A DNA stretch of 64,000 nt, from assembly GCF_000376865.1 (NCBI RefSeq), contig NZ_AQXQ01000012.1:124001-188000 (forward strand), written 5' to 3'. Every line of letters begins with the position of its first letter. Within the stretch, counting starts at the first letter, position 1. The notes beneath the pieces are model-generated. The model searched no databases and was not told where the DNA came from. It saw only the letters and a list, made by a program, of their open reading frames with translations. The position numbers and the translations under genes are program-made. This stretch comes from Thioalkalivibrio sp. ALJ7. GTDB lineage: Bacteria > Pseudomonadota > Gammaproteobacteria > Ectothiorhodospirales > Ectothiorhodospiraceae. Positions 36,148 to 44,752 of the stretch are shown one piece after another.

Positions 36148-36177
36148 CCCTGAAAAGTAAAATTTTACCCGTCACTT

Positions 36178-37737
36178 TTATCCAAACCTTTGTATCAGCG
36201 CCTTCAGCTCGGCGGCCTGAGCCTGCATGCGGGCGCTGGCATCGCGCGCATGCTCCGAAACCGCACCGGTCTCGCTGGCCACGTCGCGGATCGAGGTCAC
36301 GTTGCGATTAATCTCCTCGGAGACCGCGCTTTGTTCCTCGACGGCCGTGGCGATCTGGGTATTCATCTCGGTGATCTGGGCAACGACCTCGCGGATCGTC
36401 GCCAGCGATTCGCCTGCCGCCTGCGCCTTTTCCACCCCGTCGGCGGCCTGCTCCTGACTGGCCCGCATCGCGGACATTGCCTCGCGGGCGCCACTTTGCA
36501 GGGTCTCGATCATTTTGCGGATGGTCACAGTGGACTCGTCGGTGCGCTGCGACAACGAACGCACCTCGTCCGCCACGACCGCAAAGCCGCGGCCGTGCTC
36601 GCCGGCGCGCGCGGCCTCGATCGCGGCGTTGAGCGCCAGCAGATTGGTCTGCTCGGCGATCTCGCGGATCACGCTCAGAATCTTGTCGATTTCCTCGGTG
36701 CTGGCCTCCAGCTTGCCCAGCTTCTCGGCTGTCGCCTCCACCTCGGCCGCCATGCGGTTGATCACGGATACCGTATCGTTCACGACGTCCTGCCCGGCGC
36801 CGGTCTCCTTCTCGGCGTTGTTGGCAGCCTCGGCGGCGCGGGCGGAGTTGCTCGCCATCTCATGGATGGTCGAGGTCATCTCGTTCATCGCGGTGGCGAC
36901 CTGGTCGATCTCGTTTTGCTGGCGCTCCACGCCAGAGGCGGTCTGGTCCACGCTGCTGGTCATGGATTGGGCATCATCGTTCACCTCGTCGGCCTTGTCC
37001 GCGACCCGGCCCAACACGGTGCGCAGCTTCGCCTCGCCGAACTGCTGCACCAGTTCCAGCGAGGCGCTGTCGTCGCGGCGTCCGGTGTAGATCGACTCCA
37101 TCACCGGGTTGTCGAACTGCTCCCGGGCCCGATTAACCGCCTGGCGGATTCCGGAAGTGAATGCCAGCGACGCGATGCCGCCCGCGGCAAAAATCAATAC
37201 CAGCAGGCCCGCCTGCACGAGTGGCGAGGACACCAGAAACACCGCCGCAAGCGCCAGCAGGAAGCCGACAATCCAGGTCCCGGCGAGGCGCCAGGTAAGG
37301 CCGTGGTACCAGCGCCGGGCGAAGCTCCGACCCCGCAGGATCGCGGCATACACCTTCTCCGCTCGGGCGACATGCTCGCGCTCGGGGATCGCGCGCACCG
37401 ACTCGTAGCCGGTCTTGCGGCCGTGCTCGTAGGCGGGGGTCACGAAGGCGTCCACCCAGTAATGGTCGCCGTCCTTGCGGCGGTTCTTGACGATGCCCAT
37501 CCAGGCCCGGTCGGCCTTCAGGGTCTCCCACATATTCGCGTAGGCAGCCTCGGGCATATCCGGGTGGCGGACGATGTTATGAGCTGAGCCCTCCAACTCC
37601 GACCACTCGAAGCCACTGACATCCACGAAGTCATCATTGGCAAAACGGATACGCCCCTTCTCGTCGGTGGCAGAGATCAGGTCGCCGTGCTGATCAATCG
37701 AGTATTCCGTCTGGGTAACGGGCAGGTTCTTGCGCAT
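36178..37737 (-). CDS. Aer-like methyl-accepting chemotaxis protein with PAS domain
   Basis: A 519-aa receptor. An N-terminal PAS domain (about 20-120, with [14 protein letters not shown] and [10 protein letters not shown] typical of Aer-type FAD-PAS) is followed by two close membrane helices (about 150-190), a HAMP-like region and the signalling tip [23 protein letters not shown]-type sequence (motif [13 protein letters not shown]). Such receptors sense redox or oxygen through FAD in the cytoplasm. AGGA lies upstream of ATG 37737. The motA and motB stator genes are 1.7-3.5 kb away, fitting a motile cell. Confidence 0.93.
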   Translation of the reverse strand: MRKNLPVTQTEYSIDQHGDLISATDEKGRIRFANDDFVDVSGFEWSELEGSAHNIVRHPDMPEAAYANMWETLKADRAWMGIVKNRRKDGDHYWVDAFVTPAYEHGRKTGYESVRAIPEREHVARAEKVYAAILRGRSFARRWYHGLTWRLAGTWIVGFLLALAAVFLVSSPLVQAGLLVLIFAAGGIASLAFTSGIRQAVNRAREQFDNPVMESIYTGRRDDSASLELVQQFGEAKLRTVLGRVADKADEVNDDAQSMTSSVDQTASGVERQQNEIDQVATAMNEMTSTIHEMASNSARAAEAANNAEKETGAGQDVVNDTVSVINRMAAEVEATAEKLGKLEASTEEIDKILSVIREIAEQTNLLALNAAIEAARAGEHGRGFAVVADEVRSLSQRTDESTVTIRKMIETLQSGAREAMSAMRASQEQAADGVEKAQAAGESLATIREVVAQITEMNTQIATAVEEQSAVSEEINRNVTSIRDVASETGAVSEHARDASARMQAQAAELKALIQRFG

Positions 37738-37903
37738 GTCGCACGTCCTTTAGATTTAGCTGCGGGCGCGAGACCCGCGAAATCCGCCATACGCCGTGAT
37801 CAACCTTCACAAAGGCGCGGATTTTGATCGCCCATATGCGTCTGTTTATCAGTATCGGCCGCCCCGCGAAGGACTTGAGCCAAAAGCCCGGCTCAAGGAT
37901 CCC

Positions 37904-39283
37904 TCAGGGGTCAACGGGACGCGCGGCCGCCGCCAGCACGCGACGAAAATCCTCGAAGGCGGCCGGGGTCAGATCCAGCTCGCGCGCACGCCGGTCGGCA
38001 TAGACCATGCCCAGCACGCGGTCGCCGTCGCACAGCCGAGCCACCAGACAGTCCACCCCGCCGGTCAGGCGGCGGACGGCAGCGGGCATCTCGTCATGGA
38101 TGCGCTGGCGATCCCACCACTGGGCGGCGTCCTCCTCCAGGACCCGACCCAGCGGTCCGAGCGCGGACCGGTTGATCACAAAGTGGCTGAACTCCGGTTC
38201 GTGCAGGGTCCCGACCAGGTGCTCGGCGCGTAGACTCTCCCCATCGCGGGACAGACGGGCGAACACCACCCGGTTCAACCCCACGCCGAACTGCATCACC
38301 CGCAGCATTCTGCGGATTCGGGCCTCGCGATTCGTCTCCTGCTCGAGCGCGCGAAGTCCGGTCTCCAGCAGGTCTGCACGTGGCATCAGGGCCAGGCGCG
38401 GGCGATAGCGCTCGCTCAGCCAGACGCGACCGGGGATCTGCGGGTCCAGCGGCGCCCGCTGATAAACGGCGACATCCACGTTAAAACGCTCGATGATCGC
38501 GCCCACCCGGTCCGCGGCCTCCTTGTCCGTCAGCCCCATCAGACCGGCCAGCAGCCCAAGGTCCCGATCGCCGCGTCCGGTGTCCATGCCGCGGAAGACC
38601 TGCCAGGCCACGGCACTCGCGACCATGACCTCATAGGCCCGGTGATGGGCCGCGTTGACCGCGCGCAGCGTGCCCTGAACCAGTTCCGGCAGCGCCATCT
38701 GCTCCGCCATGGCGCGCGACAGGTCGTCCGTCGCATACCCCAGCGCGGCGTAGCTGGCCTCGTCCGGCAGGGCACTGAGCTCCAGCATCTCGAGCAGCCG
38801 ATCCAGGCGCGGCTCGCCCTCGGACAGCAACGCCAGAAGGCCTAGCTGGTTCAGCAGGGCCGCCAGGGCCACCTCGCCCGGCTCGGTGTCGTGGCGCTTG
38901 TGCGCAATCTCGCCTGCGATCATTGCTGCCAGCCGCGACTGCGCCGCCAGCTCGCGATAGGCCTGGGGTCTCGTGACCACATCCTCGACGCGCGGGGCCT
39001 CGGCCGCCTCCCGGTGCACGTTCTCCAGGCCCAGCATGGAAATCGCGTCGCCCACCGAGTGCACTTCCTGGCGCAGACCGCGACGCGAGGCGTTGGCCCG
39101 GCGCACCAGGCGCAGGCTCAGGCCGGGATCGCGCTCGGCGTAGCGCGCCAGTTCGCGCAGGGAACGATTCACCAGGGCATCCGGGTCCGCAAACACCGCA
39201 TCGCTGGCTTCCAGAATCGGCCATTCCAGCGCCGCCAGGCGCGCGGCCTCTTCCATGTAGGGCGCGTCCTTGTCCAGGGACAT
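37904..39283 (-). CDS. HDOD domain protein with GAF-like C-terminal region
   Basis: A 459-aa cytoplasmic protein. The HDOD domain (about 20-230) has the pattern DPGLSLRLVRRANASRRG, GDAISMLGLENV and LLNQLGLLALLSE. It is related to HD phosphohydrolases but usually lacks full metal-binding residues. The C-terminal part (about 300-455) resembles a GAF-like fold (VGLNRVVFARLSRDG, GMVYADRRAREL). Such proteins are signalling components whose exact role is unclear; many act with c-di-GMP or two-component systems. GAGG lies 6 bases before ATG 39283. It is divergent from motA. Confidence 0.8.
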   Translation of the reverse strand: MSLDKDAPYMEEAARLAALEWPILEASDAVFADPDALVNRSLRELARYAERDPGLSLRLVRRANASRRGLRQEVHSVGDAISMLGLENVHREAAEAPRVEDVVTRPQAYRELAAQSRLAAMIAGEIAHKRHDTEPGEVALAALLNQLGLLALLSEGEPRLDRLLEMLELSALPDEASYAALGYATDDLSRAMAEQMALPELVQGTLRAVNAAHHRAYEVMVASAVAWQVFRGMDTGRGDRDLGLLAGLMGLTDKEAADRVGAIIERFNVDVAVYQRAPLDPQIPGRVWLSERYRPRLALMPRADLLETGLRALEQETNREARIRRMLRVMQFGVGLNRVVFARLSRDGESLRAEHLVGTLHEPEFSHFVINRSALGPLGRVLEEDAAQWWDRQRIHDEMPAAVRRLTGGVDCLVARLCDGDRVLGMVYADRRARELDLTPAAFEDFRRVLAAAARPVDP

Positions 39284-39393
39284 GCTGTACCTCGCGCAGG
39301 GGAGTCGTTATCGTAAAGCCCGTCAACTATAGCAATGCATGCGGACGGATGGCCTGTCCGACATGGCGCTTAAGCAACGTGGGGTCAGGGTCC

Positions 39394-40245
39394 GTGAAGT
39401 ATTTGCTTGGTATCGTCATCGTTTTTTCATCGGTCTTCGGTGGATACTACTTTCATGGCGGCGACCTCCGGGTCATGTGGCAGCCCTACGAGTACTGGAT
39501 CATCGGGGGCGCGGCGCTCGGGGCATTCCTGATCGCCAACCCGCCCCGAGTCGTCATCACCGTCTTCAAGTCCATCCCCAGCCTGATGAAGGGCAGCAAG
39601 TACAAGTCGGACGACTATCTCGACCTGCTGGCCATGATGTACAAGCTGTTCACCAAAGCCCGAAAAGAGGGCCTGATGGCGGTGGAAGCCGACATCGAGG
39701 AGCCGGAAGAAAGCGAGGTCTTCAAGGCCCACCCCCGGGTCCTGCAGGATCACCATGCGATGGAGTTCATCACCGACTACATGCGCCTGATTATCTCCGG
39801 CAGCATGAACCCGCATGAACTCGATGCCCTGATGGACCTGGACCTCGAGACCCACCACGAGGAATCGCACCAACCGGCCCACGCGGTTCACCGCGTGGCG
39901 GAGGCCCTCCCCGGCTTCGGTATCGTGGCTGCGGTTCTGGGCATCGTGATGACAATGGGCAAACTCGACGGCTCCATCGCGGAGATCGGCTCCAGCGTGG
40001 CGGCTGCCCTGGTCGGCTCGTTCCTCGGGATTCTGCTGGCCTACGGCTTTGCCGGGCCGACCTCGACCGCTCTCGAATCCCGCGCACAGGAGGAAGCCAA
40101 GTTCCTGCAGTGCATCAAGGCCTGCATCCTCGCCAATGTCCAGGGCTATAGCCCTCAGGTCGCGGTGGAGTTCGGTCGCAAGACCATGGAAAGCGCGATG
40201 CGCCCAAGCTTCTCCGAACTGGAAGAGTACGTGAAGGGGGCCTGA
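39394..40245 (+). CDS. motA: Flagellar motor stator protein MotA
   Basis: A 283-aa membrane protein with four helices. Helix 1 begins KYLLGIVIVFSSVFGGYY, and helices 3-4 contain PGFGIVAAVLGIVMTMG and VGSFLGILLAYGFAGP. The cytoplasmic loop includes charged residues for rotor contact (RKEGLMAVEADIEEPEES). MotA with MotB forms the ion channel that drives flagellar rotation. GTG 39394 is preferred because the conserved N-terminus starts there; upstream ATG codons at 39349 and 39364 would add a non-conserved leader. The motB gene follows 19 bp later. Confidence 0.93.
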   Translation: MKYLLGIVIVFSSVFGGYYFHGGDLRVMWQPYEYWIIGGAALGAFLIANPPRVVITVFKSIPSLMKGSKYKSDDYLDLLAMMYKLFTKARKEGLMAVEADIEEPEESEVFKAHPRVLQDHHAMEFITDYMRLIISGSMNPHELDALMDLDLETHHEESHQPAHAVHRVAEALPGFGIVAAVLGIVMTMGKLDGSIAEIGSSVAAALVGSFLGILLAYGFAGPTSTALESRAQEEAKFLQCIKACILANVQGYSPQVAVEFGRKTMESAMRPSFSELEEYVKGA

Positions 40246-40264
40246 CGGCCTCCGGATCACTACC

Positions 40265-41197
40265 ATGGGAGTCGAAGACAAGACCCAGCCGATCATCGTC
40301 AAGAAGAAGGTGGTCCAGGGCGGCCACCACGGCGGCGCGTGGAAGATCGCTTTCGCCGACTTCACGCTCGCGATGATGGGCTTCTTCCTGGTGATGTGGC
40401 TGCTCGTTGCGCTGGATGACGACCAGCGCGCCGGGATCTCGGAGTACTTCCAGAATCCCTCCGCCTTCGTGGGCGAAGCTCCCGCACCGGGCCAGGCGCC
40501 CGGCGACGGAACCGGCGTGGACCCATCGATCATCGACTTCGAGGGCATGCCGGAACTCATTCAGGACCCGGAGGCCATGGAGGCCCCTACGGGCATCGAT
40601 GAAGAAATCCTCGACGAGCTGGCCGAGGCGCGCGACCGCGAGGCCCTGGAGACCCTGCAGGAAGCGCTGGAGGAGGCCCTGGACCAGAGCCAGGCGCTCG
40701 AGCCCTTTAAGGACCAGCTGCTGCTGGACATCACACCCGAGGGCCTGCGCATCCAGATCATCGATCGCGAGAACCGGCCGATGTTCGACAGCGCCAGTGC
40801 GCGCCCGCTGGATCACGCGGACGCGATCTTGCGCGAGCTGGCCGGCCTGATTAATCAGGTGCCCAATCGGGTCTCGATCACCGGCCACACCGACGCCCGG
40901 CCCCTGCTGCGCCCGGACTACACCAACTGGGAGCTCTCGGCCGACCGCGCCAACGCCGCGCGCCGCGCCCTGATCGCCGGCGGCACCGAACCCGACCAGA
41001 TCGCGCGGGTCGTCGGCCTGGCCGCCAGCGTGCCCTTCAACCGCGACGATCCGGAGGCCGCGATCAACCGGCGGATCACGCTGATTGTGCTGAATCAGGA
41101 AGCGGAAGAGGCGATGTACCGCAGCCTCGAAAGCGAAGGGGCCGCCCCGGAAACGCTCCGCGACAGCCCGGAACCCTCCGGCGACGGGGCCGGCTAG
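40265..41197 (+). CDS. motB: Flagellar motor stator protein MotB
   Basis: A 310-aa stator subunit. The single membrane helix contains the essential aspartate in AFADFTLAMMGFFLVMW, followed by the plug region. The OmpA-like peptidoglycan-binding domain (about 170-290) carries VSITGHTDARPL and NWELSADRANAARRAL. An acidic linker of about 60 residues separates them. It anchors the MotA channel to the cell wall. A 291-bp inverted-repeat element starts three bases after its stop codon. Confidence 0.94.
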   Translation: MGVEDKTQPIIVKKKVVQGGHHGGAWKIAFADFTLAMMGFFLVMWLLVALDDDQRAGISEYFQNPSAFVGEAPAPGQAPGDGTGVDPSIIDFEGMPELIQDPEAMEAPTGIDEEILDELAEARDREALETLQEALEEALDQSQALEPFKDQLLLDITPEGLRIQIIDRENRPMFDSASARPLDHADAILRELAGLINQVPNRVSITGHTDARPLLRPDYTNWELSADRANAARRALIAGGTEPDQIARVVGLAASVPFNRDDPEAAINRRITLIVLNQEAEEAMYRSLESEGAAPETLRDSPEPSGDGAG

Positions 41198-41199
41198 GG

Positions 41200-41490
41200 A
41201 AACACTGATCCATGTACACACTCCCGTTGGTACCCCAGGTTTTCCGAGACAAGGGGCGGTGCGCAGCCGGTAGTGGTTCTACCGGCCCGTTTTTGACTAA
41301 AACGGGCCGCAACGCAGGATCGGAGAACCTGGGGTGCCAACCCCACAATTTAATCAACGAAGGGGCTCGGCCTCTTTTGCGCGCGAACGGCGTTGCGGCT
41401 CCCTTGTGCAGAATGACTGCACGGCGGTCACCGCGCCTTGTTCGCACGCAAAAGCGACTCGAGCGTGAGCGCGTACATGGATCAGTGTTT
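41200..41490. mobile_element. MITE-like structured element with 18-bp terminal inverted repeats
   Basis: A 291-bp non-coding element. AAACACTGATCCATGTAC (41200-41217) pairs perfectly with 41473-41490. Internal structure: a 21-bp arm pair with two mismatches (41227-41247 with 41320-41340) enclosing a 7-bp hairpin (CCGGTAG/CTACCGG) and a 10-bp hairpin (GGCCCGTTTT/AAAACGGGCC); then a 15-bp pair with one mismatch (41374-41388 with 41440-41454) enclosing GTGCAG/CTGCAC. It fills the gap between motB and the CobW-family gene, and its right end is 7 bp before that gene's start codon. No transposase is present. It could be a MITE or a conserved RNA-like structure. Confidence 0.8.
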
Positions 41491-41497
41491 ACCTAGC

Positions 41498-42568
41498 ATG
41501 CAGCGGCACCAGGACATCCCGCTCAACCTGATCACCGGGTTTCTCGGTGTCGGCAAGACCACCGCCATCCGCCACCTGCTCGCCCAGCGCCCGGAGGGCG
41601 AACACTGGGCCGTGCTGGTCAACGAGTTCGGCGAGATCGGCGTGGACGGCGGCCTGCTGGCCGATACCGGCGTCGCCCTAGAGGAGATCCCCGGCGGCTG
41701 CCTATGCTGTGTCTCCGCCCAGATGTTCACCGTCGGGCTAAACCGGCTGATCCGCAGCCAGAAGCCCGACCGCATCCTGATCGAACCCACCGGCCTCGGC
41801 CACCCGGCACAGATCATCCGCACCCTGACCGAGCCGCCCTATGCCGGTGTACTCGACCTACGCGCGACCGTGACCTTGATGGACGCACGCCACCTGGCCT
41901 CACCCCGCCATCGCGAACACCCCAACTGGCAGGATCAGATCGCCCTGGCGGACGTGCTGCTGGCCAACAAGGCGGACCTCTACAGCGATGACGACCGCGA
42001 GGCACTCCAGACCTTTGTCGCCGCCATGCCCGCGCCGCGACCGGTGGTGGTCGAAACCACCCACGGGCGCATCGAGCGCGAGTGGCTGGACCGGCCGCGA
42101 CTGGACCGGGGTGGCGCCCTGTTTCCCGAGGCCCGAGCGTTTCTCGACACCGTGACCGAGCAGACCGATCACGGGCATGACCATGCCCACGATCATGAGC
42201 ATGAGCACGATCACGGGCATGACCACGCCATGCCCACAGTGGACGAATGGGTCACCATCGACACCCGCGGCGATGGCTACATCGGCCGCAGTTGGCTCCT
42301 CCCGGAAGGCCAGACCATCGACCACGCGACCTTGGCGAACCTGGTCGACGGCTTTACCGGCGATCGGCTGAAGGGTCTCGTCGAGACCGAGCGAGGGTGG
42401 CACCGCCTCAATCGCGTGGATGTCCAGGGCGGCCTTGAGCCCATGAAGGCACCCAGCACGCCTCTGCGCCCTCGCATCGAAGCGATCCTGCCCGAGTCCG
42501 ATGCCGCCGCTCTGGACCACCTCGCGCAGACGCTCGAGCACGCCCAACGCGCTACCCACCCAACATAG
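41498..42568 (+). CDS. CobW/COG0523-family G3E GTPase with His-rich insert
   Basis: A 356-aa metal-chaperone-type GTPase. It has Walker A GFLGVGKTT, the family metal site GCLCC (in EIPGGCLCCV), the G3-region IEPTGLGHP and NKADL for guanine recognition. The C-terminal CobW domain follows a His/Asp/Glu-rich stretch (DHGHDHAHDHEHEHDHGHD). These proteins insert or deliver metal (zinc, cobalt, iron, others) to client enzymes; the metal here is not determined. ATG 41498 is used; an in-frame ATG 41477 lies inside the right arm of the inverted-repeat element. The stop codon TAG is part of a palindromic repeat. Confidence 0.92.
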   Translation: MQRHQDIPLNLITGFLGVGKTTAIRHLLAQRPEGEHWAVLVNEFGEIGVDGGLLADTGVALEEIPGGCLCCVSAQMFTVGLNRLIRSQKPDRILIEPTGLGHPAQIIRTLTEPPYAGVLDLRATVTLMDARHLASPRHREHPNWQDQIALADVLLANKADLYSDDDREALQTFVAAMPAPRPVVVETTHGRIEREWLDRPRLDRGGALFPEARAFLDTVTEQTDHGHDHAHDHEHEHDHGHDHAMPTVDEWVTIDTRGDGYIGRSWLLPEGQTIDHATLANLVDGFTGDRLKGLVETERGWHRLNRVDVQGGLEPMKAPSTPLRPRIEAILPESDAAALDHLAQTLEHAQRATHPT

Positions 42569-42664
42569 GATGCAATTGAGCGCAGCGAAAGGCATCAACA
42601 CCGCCCACCAAGGCGATTACACCAAACGCTGACCGATGCATTCCGCTTCGCTCAATGCATCCTA
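42566..42664. repeat. Palindromic intergenic element supplying both stop codons of convergent genes
   Basis: A 99-bp imperfect inverted repeat (left arm 42566-42596, right arm 42635-42664; GGATGC/GCATCC ends with GAGCGCAGCG / CGCTTCGCTC cores). Its first three bases are the TAG stop of the CobW-family gene, and its last three bases, on the minus strand, are the TAG stop of the TSUP exporter gene. It resembles REP-type short palindromes with GATGCATTC and GAGCGAAGCG cores. Confidence 0.7.
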
Positions 42665-43450
42665 CAAGCCAGGTGGTGCCAACCAGGCGGGGTCGAGGAA
42701 GAACAGGACCGTGATCGCCGCGCCGATCGCAGTCACGGCGTGGCGGTAGCCCGCCTCGGGCAGACGGCGCACCAGGACAATACCGAGGCGCGCGCCCAGA
42801 ATCGCGCCAGCCCCGACCGCCAGCAACCCGGTCGCCACGACCTGACCGCCCGCGACGTACACCACCACGGCCATCAGCGTGAGTACGGAGGACAGGAGAT
42901 TCTTCACCGCGTTCGCCCGCGCAAGATCCACGACACCCTGGCCACGCAGGATCGCCAGCAACAGGATGCCCACCCCGCCGTTGAAATAGCCGCCATAGGC
43001 GCAACCCAGCCCGGCCCCCATTACGCGCAGTGGACCGGGCTGGGCCCGCGCGGCCTGGCGCTGCAACCAAGGCTCCAACGCAAACAAGAGCGTCGCCAGC
43101 AACAATAACCAAGGGATCAGTGCGCGGAAGCGGGCATCACCGGTCAGCAGCAGAATAGCGGCCCCGATGGCCCCACCGAACATGCCTGCCAGCAACAGCG
43201 CCCAGGCCAATCGACCACCCAGGCCTACCCAGGCTTCGCGCAACCGCCGGCGATCCACCAGCACGCTGGCGAGATAGCCGGGTAGAAGCGCCGCAGTGCC
43301 CGTGGCATTCGCGGCCACGGGCGGCACGCCGACGCTCATCAAGGCCGGCAGGGTCAGGAAACTGCCGCCACCAGCGACGGCATTCAGCAGGCCGGCGAAG
43401 AATCCAGCGGCGAGGAGCAGCAGCGCCAGGCCGGAAACATCAAAGTCCAT
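42662..43450 (-). CDS. TSUP family sulfite/sulfur-compound exporter (TauE/SafE)
   Basis: A 262-aa membrane protein with about eight helices in two repeats. It has the family pattern GLLNAVAGGGSFLTLPAL and the second-repeat motif GAGLGCAYGGYFNGGVGILLL. TauE/SafE proteins export sulfite, sulfoacetate or related anions. With sulfite dehydrogenase in the same window, sulfite handling is plausible, but the substrate is an inference. The deacylase gene lies 6 bp upstream on the same strand, so the two may be co-transcribed. Confidence 0.9.
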   Translation of the reverse strand: MDFDVSGLALLLLAAGFFAGLLNAVAGGGSFLTLPALMSVGVPPVAANATGTAALLPGYLASVLVDRRRLREAWVGLGGRLAWALLLAGMFGGAIGAAILLLTGDARFRALIPWLLLLATLLFALEPWLQRQAARAQPGPLRVMGAGLGCAYGGYFNGGVGILLLAILRGQGVVDLARANAVKNLLSSVLTLMAVVVYVAGGQVVATGLLAVGAGAILGARLGIVLVRRLPEAGYRHAVTAIGAAITVLFFLDPAWLAPPGL

Positions 43451-43456
43451 GCCGGA

Positions 43457-44437
43457 TCAGACGACCTGGCGATCGCTGAACTCGGCGCGATAGAACCACT
43501 CGTTGCCCGGCAACGAATTGGGGTTGGGGAACACGATGAACCCGGGCTCCGGGGCGCGCACCTCGGCACCATCGGCCCGGATACCGATCAGGTCGCCCGC
43601 CTCCAGCGGATCAAAGCTCTTCCACTCCCGCGCGAAACGGTCGTCCGGATGATCCCGATCGACCACCTCGACCAGACGCAGCACCTCCGGGTTCGCCTGG
43701 CCTGGTGTGGCCGGGGCGTCCAGCATCCCCAGGTGGGCCAGCGTATTGAGGATCGCGTTGTAGGCCACCATCGGCGCGCCGGGGTCGTCATGCTGACCGC
43801 ACTCCAGCGTCACGCCATAGCCGCCCTGCGAGCGCATGTACTCGGTCGTGCCGATACCGTAACTGGGGTCGGTGGAGAGCATCTGCGCCCGCTGACTGGC
43901 ATTCGGGTTCTTCATCCGCCGCGCGACACCGCGAGCATAGCTGTCCAACCACCCCTCGACCATGCGCTGCGGCCCCAAACACGCAGCCAACGCCTCTTCC
44001 TCGCGCGCGTGCGCAAAGCCCTCCAGCTCGCCCGCGTTATTGCGCGGGCCGAGCATAATGAACGGCTGCCCACCAGTGTGGAACGAGTGCAGATCCAGCA
44101 ACACGTCATGCGCCGCCAACAGCGGGCACAGAACATTGGCGATGCGGTCCTCAAAATCTTGCGGGTCGTCCGTCACGCGCAGGTTGCGGTTCAGATTGCG
44201 CTCGCCCATACGCTGACCGAGCCGATAGGCCAGCGGGTTGGTGCGTGGAACCAGCGTCAGCTGCCCGCGCAGCAGACGACGTTCACCCGATTCCAGCTCC
44301 TCGTTCAGGCGCTCGGTTGCCTGGGTCCCGCAGGTCTCGTTGCCGTGCACCGCCCCCAGCACAACCAGACGCGGCCCCGGCTCCAGGCCGTGGAAGGTAA
44401 TGGAACGCATCGCGGTGGGATGAGCCGGGTCGGGCAT
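43457..44437 (-). CDS. AstE/AspA-like zinc carboxypeptidase-fold deacylase (M14 superfamily)
   Basis: A 326-aa predicted metallo-deacylase. Zinc ligands are in AVHGNETCG (HxxE pattern) and the later LDLHSFH. Further family features are RTNPLAYRLGQR, RNLNRNL and GYGVTLECGQH with the general-base Glu. A C-terminal beta domain (about 255-325) ends the protein. Relatives remove acyl groups from succinylglutamate or N-acetylaspartate; the substrate here is unknown. ATG 44437 has GGAG 7 bases upstream. It is 6 bp before the TSUP exporter gene. Confidence 0.85.
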   Translation of the reverse strand: MPDPAHPTAMRSITFHGLEPGPRLVVLGAVHGNETCGTQATERLNEELESGERRLLRGQLTLVPRTNPLAYRLGQRMGERNLNRNLRVTDDPQDFEDRIANVLCPLLAAHDVLLDLHSFHTGGQPFIMLGPRNNAGELEGFAHAREEEALAACLGPQRMVEGWLDSYARGVARRMKNPNASQRAQMLSTDPSYGIGTTEYMRSQGGYGVTLECGQHDDPGAPMVAYNAILNTLAHLGMLDAPATPGQANPEVLRLVEVVDRDHPDDRFAREWKSFDPLEAGDLIGIRADGAEVRAPEPGFIVFPNPNSLPGNEWFYRAEFSDRQVV

Positions 44438-44752
44438 CGGGCAACTCCAGACAGTCAATGGCGGAAGAAAGGCTACTCGAGCCACCCCACGAAAGCCATG
44501 CCAAATCGGGCTTCACGGTCCACGGTACATGTGGCCGACGTCGTCCTGAGAGGTTCCACTCAATCGGCCGGATTGTGAGACAGCATCAAAATCTTCGTTG
44601 AACTCACAGCAGCCGGGAAAGCCACCCATCGCCGCTCCCAAAACCTTCCCGAGTTCCTTACCTTCCTGTAACCCGTTCTTGACCTAGCCCTTGCACTGGC
44701 CCTTCTTCGTGCCTTCGTGAGCTTCGTGGTGCACAAAGCCCTAGACCTTGAA
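44438..44752. other. Intergenic region with half of a CACGAAG element
   Basis: This region lies between the deacylase start and the stop of the large GGDEF-EAL gene. Its right part (about 44640-44731) resembles the right half of element copy A, including CCTTCCTGT and the CACGAAG arm at 44701-44731. No matching left arm is visible, so it looks like a truncated copy. No gene is supported. Confidence 0.6.
44701..44731. repeat. Solo CACGAAG arm (truncated repeat element), copy C
   Basis: A single 31-bp arm nearly identical (one base different) to the right arm of copy A (23250-23280). No inverted partner is found within several hundred bases. It sits 21 bp before the minus-strand stop of the GGDEF-EAL gene. 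Confidence 0.85.

Noticed and set aside
41076-41447. A 123-codon minus-strand frame inside the inverted-repeat element
   Set aside because: It lies within a MITE-like element and its reading frame crosses the element's arms; no RBS and no domain.
41200-41490. Cobalamin or other metal riboswitch before the CobW-family gene
   Set aside because: No cobalamin-box-like sequence is seen and the perfect terminal inverted repeats indicate a mobile element more strongly.
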